Below, piece by piece: positions 7,111 to 10,947 of a stretch of 10,947 nucleotides of DNA. Position 1 is the first letter of the stretch. Each line of letters starts with the position of its first letter. Made by a program: the position numbers and the translations under genes. Below the pieces are notes generated by a model, which searched no databases, had not been told where the DNA came from, and saw only the letters and a list, made by a program, of their open reading frames with translations. Source of the stretch: Baffinella frigidus (taxonomy: Eukaryota; Cryptophyceae; Cryptomonadales; Baffinellaceae); assembly GCA_026770585.1 (NCBI GenBank), contig MU646327.1:725122-736068 (forward strand), in the 5' to 3' direction.

Positions 7111-8887
7111 ATGGTGGGAGGGAAGACCGGTGTCTGGGTGGCGGTCCTGGTCGTAGCTTTGGCGCTCGCAGCAGCGCGCGTGGTAGGGATCGCTGCAGGC
7201 CCGCCGCTGCTCGAGATCGTGTCGCCGTTCCGCTACACCCTGCAGTATGGTCCGTCATTATTTGGCAAAATCCTGCTGCCTCCACATCGAACGATAGCAG
7301 ATGTGCGCTACGTTGGCGACGCCTGCGAGAGCTTTGTGGGGAAGATCTCGGCACGTGACACAGCCGCGCTGGTGGACAGGTGCGTGCTTTCTTTCCGACG
7401 CGCCCCTACATCGTTCTGAGGCCCCGAGCTGTCAAGTCAGAAATTAGAAAGTGATCACAGCAGCCTCTGGACACAGCTGTGCTGTTGGGCACGAGAGGAG
7501 GGACAGCAGGTAGCCACGAGAGCGAGAGAGCATGACTCCTGCCAGCACGCAGGAGTCGATGATCCTACGGGTCATGCCTGGATGCATACGACCCTGCACG
7601 CTAAAACCTGAAGCCTGAAGCCTAAACCCTAAACCCTAAAATCCAAGTCAACACCAAACCCTAAACCCTAGCCCCCAAACCCTACGGCCTAAACCAGCGA
7701 GAATGGTCGCTTTCTGGGCGTGATACGCGATACGGTCCCTGGAGTCCCGACCAAACTGAGTGGGTGAGCATTCTCGCTCTTCCCCCATGCCCAGCAGGCA
7801 GGAGAAGAGGCACAGCGTTCAGAGCTCTCACTCGGTCTATTTGGTCTCACCAGTTTGGTGAGACCGGGATTTTCCCACCACCAGAGTTGCCGGATTTGTA
7901 CCGCACACCCAGCTGGTTATATGGAATGTGCGAGAGCCATCGTGGGGGAAGGATGTCTAGATTGCATCCTTACCCACAACACTGAACCCTGAACAGACAC
8001 CGCCGATAACAGAGGTGTCTGGTTCGCAGGGGAAAATGCAGTTTTGTGCAGAAGGCAATCCACGTGCAGCAGTCGGGAGCGCTGGCGATGGTGGTGGTCA
8101 ACGACAGCAACGAGTCCTTCATCATGACGGTCACCCCACCACCAGCAACCCGTAGCAGCTTTTACCTGATCCTTGCAAGATCCGGAAATGAATTTTTGTT
8201 TTTGTTTTATTTGTAGGACCCTCCGGTAGGAAACCCTAGGGACATCGAATTGCTGACGGGAGATACCCAAGAGATTTCTTGGGTATAGCTGAAATTTACT
8301 ACAGTACCCGATCCGGTTAAAAGCTTGAGTGGGTTGCTGGTGGCATTCTCCCGCACGGCGGTCAGGCGCAGGGGGGCTGGTGCTCGAGAAGGCTGCTGCA
8401 TGACACTGCTCACGCCTTCCTGCTCCGTGTCCCTTGCCCCGACTCCCTTGCTTCCTTCCCGCGCAATGCCTTCCTTCCTTCCCGCGCGTCCCTACACCAG
8501 CGTCCCTACAAGCTCGCAGCTGCACAACGCGAGAGGCGCACTCTCCATTCTCGGCGTGCACATAAAATTGTACATACAACCAACCTTTCCCGCGCGCACT
8601 ACTGGGCTCGTCCCACCTCTCCCTCTGGCGTGAAGCGGTCGTGCATGGCAACGTAACAAACCTCGCGTTCCCCCTACTCTTGCGGGATGACGGAACGCGG
8701 CGGCCTCACACGCTGCGTGCCGCCGCGTCGGTGTACAGGGCTACCTCGCTTATAATGAGGCTCGGCACCCCAAGGCTCGGCTAAACGTCCTGTTGAAACG
8801 ACGTGGTTTTGCAACGTTTCGCAGGACGACGGAACGCGGCGGCAGCTGGCCCTCCACGCCTTCCTCATCTCCGCAGCTGATGGCGCT
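7111..8887 (+). CDS. Secretory-pathway protein with signal peptide and protease-associated (PA) domain, first three exons
   Basis: Exons are 7111-7379, 8030-8129 and 8825-8887. Introns are 650 and 695 bp, GT-AG, joining in phase 2 and then 0 to give 144 residues. The ATG at 7111 starts a classic signal sequence (hydrophobic about residues 8-22, VWVAVLVVALALAAA). The frame is open further upstream, but that would bury the signal. The PA domain then runs from about residue 34: EIVSPFRYTLQYGPSLFGK, DAC (Cys72), ALVDRGKCSFVQKA (Cys93), GALAMVVVND and HAFLISAADG. These are the conserved PA blocks, and Cys72 and Cys93 are the usual pair. PA domains occur in vacuolar sorting receptors, PRADC1-like proteins, SPPL proteases, RNF13-type ligases and some peptidases. 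The C-terminal part that would decide between them is not visible. Intron 1 and the intron after exon 3 carry telomere-like arrays. Confidence 0.82.
7602..7695 (+). repeat. Degenerate telomere-like array in intron 1 of the PA gene
   Basis: Units such as CCTGAAG, CCCTAAA, CCAAACCCTAAACCC and CCCTACGGCC, with CCCTAAA on the sense strand. Confidence 0.85.
7843..7865. repeat. Perfect hairpin GGTCTCACCA-GTT-TGGTGAGACC
   Basis: Ten-base arms with no mismatch around a 3-base loop, in intron 1 of the PA gene. Similar sequence (TGGTCTCACCA ... CCGGGAT ... TTCC ... AGTTG) recurs at 9800-9845, suggesting a dispersed element. Confidence 0.75.
8686..8703 (+). pseudogene. Upstream copy of the 5' end of PA-gene exon 3
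   Basis: GATGACGGAACGCGGCGG (DDGTRR) matches the first 18 bases of exon 3 at 8825-8842, with one silent change, at an offset of 139. The bases before it (TTGCGG) resemble the real acceptor (TCGCAG) but lack AG. Its last ten bases also pair with GCCGCCGCGT at about 8719-8728 to form a hairpin. Confidence 0.65.
8734..8763 (+). mobile_element. Solo or decayed MITE end between the two exon 3 copies
   Basis: TACAGGGCTACCTCGCTTAT resembles the end of the 5611-5730 element (TACAGGGGTACCTCGCTCAT). No partner end was found within intron 2. Confidence 0.6.
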
Positions 8888-8894
8888 GTACGCC

Positions 8895-9211
8895 CCTAAC
8901 CCCCAAACACTTACCCCCAAATTCTAAACCCTAAACCCCAAACCCTACACCCTACACCCTACACCCTACACCCTACACCCTAAACCCTAAACCCTAAACC
9001 CTTAACCCTAAACCCTAAACCCTAAACCCTAAACCCGAAACCCTAAGCCCTGAACCCTACACCCTACACCCTACACCCTACACCCTACACCCTACACCCT
9101 AAACCCCAAAACCTAAATCCTGAATCCTAAACCCTGAACCCTAAACCCTAGACCCTAGACCCTACACCCTGCACTCTAAACCCTAAACCCTAAACCCTAA
9201 ACCCTAAACCT
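8895..9211 (+). repeat. Telomere-like array with blocks of heptamer variants
   Basis: About 317 bp of CCCTAAA, CCCTACA, CCCTGAA and related heptamers. Two blocks of CCCTACA (about 8944-8982 and 9056-9099) alternate with CCCTAAA blocks. It begins within about ten bases of the exon 3 donor, on the sense strand of the PA gene. Confidence 0.93.
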
Positions 9212-9252
9212 TTGACACACACATATGCATATCCTCGTTACACTTGTTCTTG

Positions 9253-9501
9253 TACAGAGGTACCTCGATGCAAGACAACCCCCCCCTAGGACCAACGGCA
9301 GACCAGTACCTAGGCCCTGTGGTGGTCTTATCTCTTGATGGACTACCAATCTTTCAAGACCCCCAGGATTTGGGTGTCACGCGATCAAGTTTGCACCAGA
9401 AAAGAAATAAAAAAGACAAATTAACCGAGGCTGCTTCGAAATGGAAAACCTCGTCGTCCACCGCGTTAGAGGAGGGTTTCTCTTAGAATCGAGGTACCCT
9501 G
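9253..9501. mobile_element. 249-bp diverged member of the TACAGGGGTACCTCG MITE family
   Basis: The left end is TACAGAGGTACCTCGATG. The right end, reversed, is CAGGGTACCTCGATT. Internal CCCCCCTAGGACC and CCTAGGCCCTG match the interior of the other copies. The middle is unique and AT-richer. An 80-codon open frame inside shows no protein-like features and is not called. Confidence 0.7.
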
Positions 9502-10065
9502 CTGGCAGGCAGGCAGTCTGACCCCCTCCCCCCCCTCTGCACCGAACCGCAGCGGATCAAGGCGCATCTACCCTGCGTCGGCAGCGAGGCGGGCTCGTCA
9601 GGCTCGCTACCTTCAGGCTCGGCGGGATCAGCAGGCGCGGCGGGCGGGGAGTGTGGGAGTGGGAAAGGGGTGCGCGTCGCGTGGGGGTTTGCTTTTCCTG
9701 GAACGTCGCCCATTGTCCTCTAGCTCTCAGAGTGATCCACTTAGAGCGGTCTCTTTATGGCGGATGCACGGGCCTGCGCGTAGCCCCGTCTCAGGCTATG
9801 TGGTCTCACCAAAGAGCCCGGGATATTTTCCGGGCCAAAGTTGACATGCACGTGCGTTGAGCATGTGCATGTAGGTGGGCAAGGGTTTCTTAAAGTCAGG
9901 AACTGCATCTCTTTCGCAGCCCCCTGCATGTAGAGGGGTGCAGGTTCTTGCTCTCGAGAACATCCTGTGTAGGTGTAAAAATGAGTGTTATGTACATATG
10001 TAAAGAGAGCTGGGACTGCTGTGCGTTACGCAGGAACTGCTGCGCATGTGTTTCGAGAGTGAGAG
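9502..10065. other. Stretch without a supported gene
   Basis: Nothing coding is supported. It includes a GGCA tandem near 9505, a relative of the 7843 hairpin at 9800-9845, and GACTGCTGTGCG/GAACTGCTGCGC near 10013-10045. Later exons of the PA gene could be here, but none was recognised. Confidence 0.5.
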
Positions 10066-10092
10066 AACAGGGGTACCTCGTCCGTAGGAAAC
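10066..10092 (+). mobile_element. Solo MITE end
   Basis: ACAGGGGTACCTCG followed by TCCGTAGGAAACG, matching the left end of the family. No matching right end was found before the next full copy at 10250. Confidence 0.6.
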
Positions 10093-10249
10093 GGTTCTGA
10101 TAAAAACGAAGCGTCTTTGAGGGTTGGTGGTTCTTAATTTTTCAGAACGTGCCACCGATCGTTTTTCCTGCGTTTCATAATAGACGCGCGTGTGTTTTGA
10201 ATGTGGCAGTACATGAACGTGTCGAGAGCGTCAATCACACGCGCAGCAG

Positions 10250-10372
10250 TACAGGGGTTCCTCGCTCATAAGAAAGCGCCTCCTCCCAGGACCCTACAGT
10301 AGGCCGATGCCTAGGGCCCAATGGTGATCCTAGGTGGGAGGGGCAGTTTCTTATGAGCCGGGTACCCCTGTA
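10250..10372. mobile_element. 123-bp full hairpin MITE of the TACAGGGGTACCTCG family
   Basis: Ends are TACAGGGGTTCCTCGCTCAT and its reverse complement with two or three mismatches. The interior (GGCCGATGCCTAGGGCCC) folds back along almost its entire length. It is flanked by G on the left and C on the right, so GTAC stands at both ends. Confidence 0.87.
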
Positions 10373-10566
10373 CATGGCATGCGCTGCGAGAACGGCGTCC
10401 CGCGGCGGGCCCTTTCCCCTCCTTCCTCACACACCTGCCCACTATCCCTGTGAGGACCGAGTCTATGCCGAGCCCGCCTCGGGGGCCAAAAGCTCGTCTC
10501 CGGCTCACGTCTCCACGACGGTGCCAGCAGGCCTATTATCCCTTAAATGCCCAGTACATGTAGGAT

Positions 10567-10735
10567 CATACGCCCTACGGTAGGGCCCTAGGACCTGCCT
10601 AGGACCTCTTGGCGGTCAATTTTGACCGGCTGGCCACTTAAGGGCTATAGCTATCTTTAAGCGGCCAGACAGTCAAATCTGACGGCCAAGAGGTCCTAGG
10701 CAGGTCCTAGCTAGGGCCCTACGGTCGGGCGTATG
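10567..10735. repeat. 169-bp near-perfect palindrome
   Basis: The left arm begins CATACGCCCTACGGTAGGGC and the right arm ends as its reverse complement (GCCCTACGGTCGGGCGTATG). Complementarity continues inward through CTAGGACCTGCCTAGGACC and GGCCACTTAAGGGCTATAG to a centre near 10651. No coding capacity. Confidence 0.85.
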
Positions 10736-10822
10736 CGCCTTCTGGCCACTTAAGGGATGCCTAGGGCCCTATGGGAGTCCTCTAGGGGGTGGGCACTTTC
10801 TCATGAGCGAGATGCCCCTGTA
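10736..10822. mobile_element. Right half of a MITE adjoining the palindrome
   Basis: CTGGCCACTTAAGGG repeats a piece of the palindrome arm in direct orientation. It is followed by GCCTAGGGCCCTATGG and a family right end ending TGCCCCTGTA. The matching left end is missing or highly diverged at about 10552, so the palindrome may have inserted into or replaced it. Confidence 0.6.
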
Positions 10823-10947
10823 GAAGCACCGCACGCAGTCTTCCTCCCCGCAAAGCCACTTCATTCCATACACCACATTGCCCCTGCCCCCTCTACAGCT
10901 GTACCCATGTCCGTCGCACGGCCAGCCCCCCCCCCCAACTCTACCCC

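Noticed and set aside
7917-8651. 244-codon minus-strand frame
   Set aside because: It is antisense to PA-gene exon 2, whose sense strand has the conserved PA blocks and good splice sites.
8895-9211. Possible CRISPR array
   Set aside because: Units are contiguous heptamers without unique spacers, in a eukaryotic intron.
9244-9486. 80-codon frame inside the long MITE copy
   Set aside because: Spans the MITE end and interior with no transposase-like motif.

Overview
This is nuclear DNA from a microbial eukaryote. Three split genes can be reconstructed with GT-AG introns that stay in phase. The coding exons are GC-rich, and the introns carry microsatellites, telomere-like heptamer arrays (CCCTAAA and variants) and hairpin-forming elements. 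The heptamer is the plant/algal telomere type, so an alga or related protist is a reasonable guess. I cannot name the organism from the sequence.

Layout. Positions 29-4127 on the minus strand hold the N-terminal eight exons of SPT16, the large subunit of the histone chaperone FACT. The first 329 codons are reconstructed and the gene continues past the left edge. A compact divergent promoter (4128-4452) separates it from a plus-strand gene (4453-5499, at least four exons). That gene encodes a Lys-rich start, a long Pro/Ala/Glu-rich disordered stretch and a Cys-rich, probably zinc-binding segment; I do not recognise it. Positions 5500-7110 contain a 120-bp hairpin MITE and degenerate dispersed repeats. 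Positions 7111-8887 on the plus strand hold the first three exons of a secretory protein with a signal peptide and a protease-associated (PA) domain; its later exons are not found. Positions 8895-9211 are a telomere-like array. From 9216 to the right edge the window is mainly hairpin elements of the same MITE family, including a nested palindrome.

The most notable signal is a recurring architecture in two unrelated genes. Partial copies ('echoes') of exon ends, often with their splice site, lie in the adjacent intron 50-155 bp outside the real exon. SPT16 exons 6 and 7 each have an upstream copy of their 5' part, and exon 7 also has a copy of its 3' end with a donor site. Exon 3 of the PA gene has an upstream copy of its 5' end. 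Where the copies are long enough to judge, differences fall almost entirely at synonymous third positions, so the copies seem to have diverged while coding and were truncated later. A further fragment matching the SPT16 exon 1/intron 1 donor lies about 2.3 kb upstream of that gene.

Nothing indicates that the three genes work in one pathway. SPT16 and the Cys-rich gene may share a promoter region. All predictions come from reading the sequence, without alignment software or transcript data.
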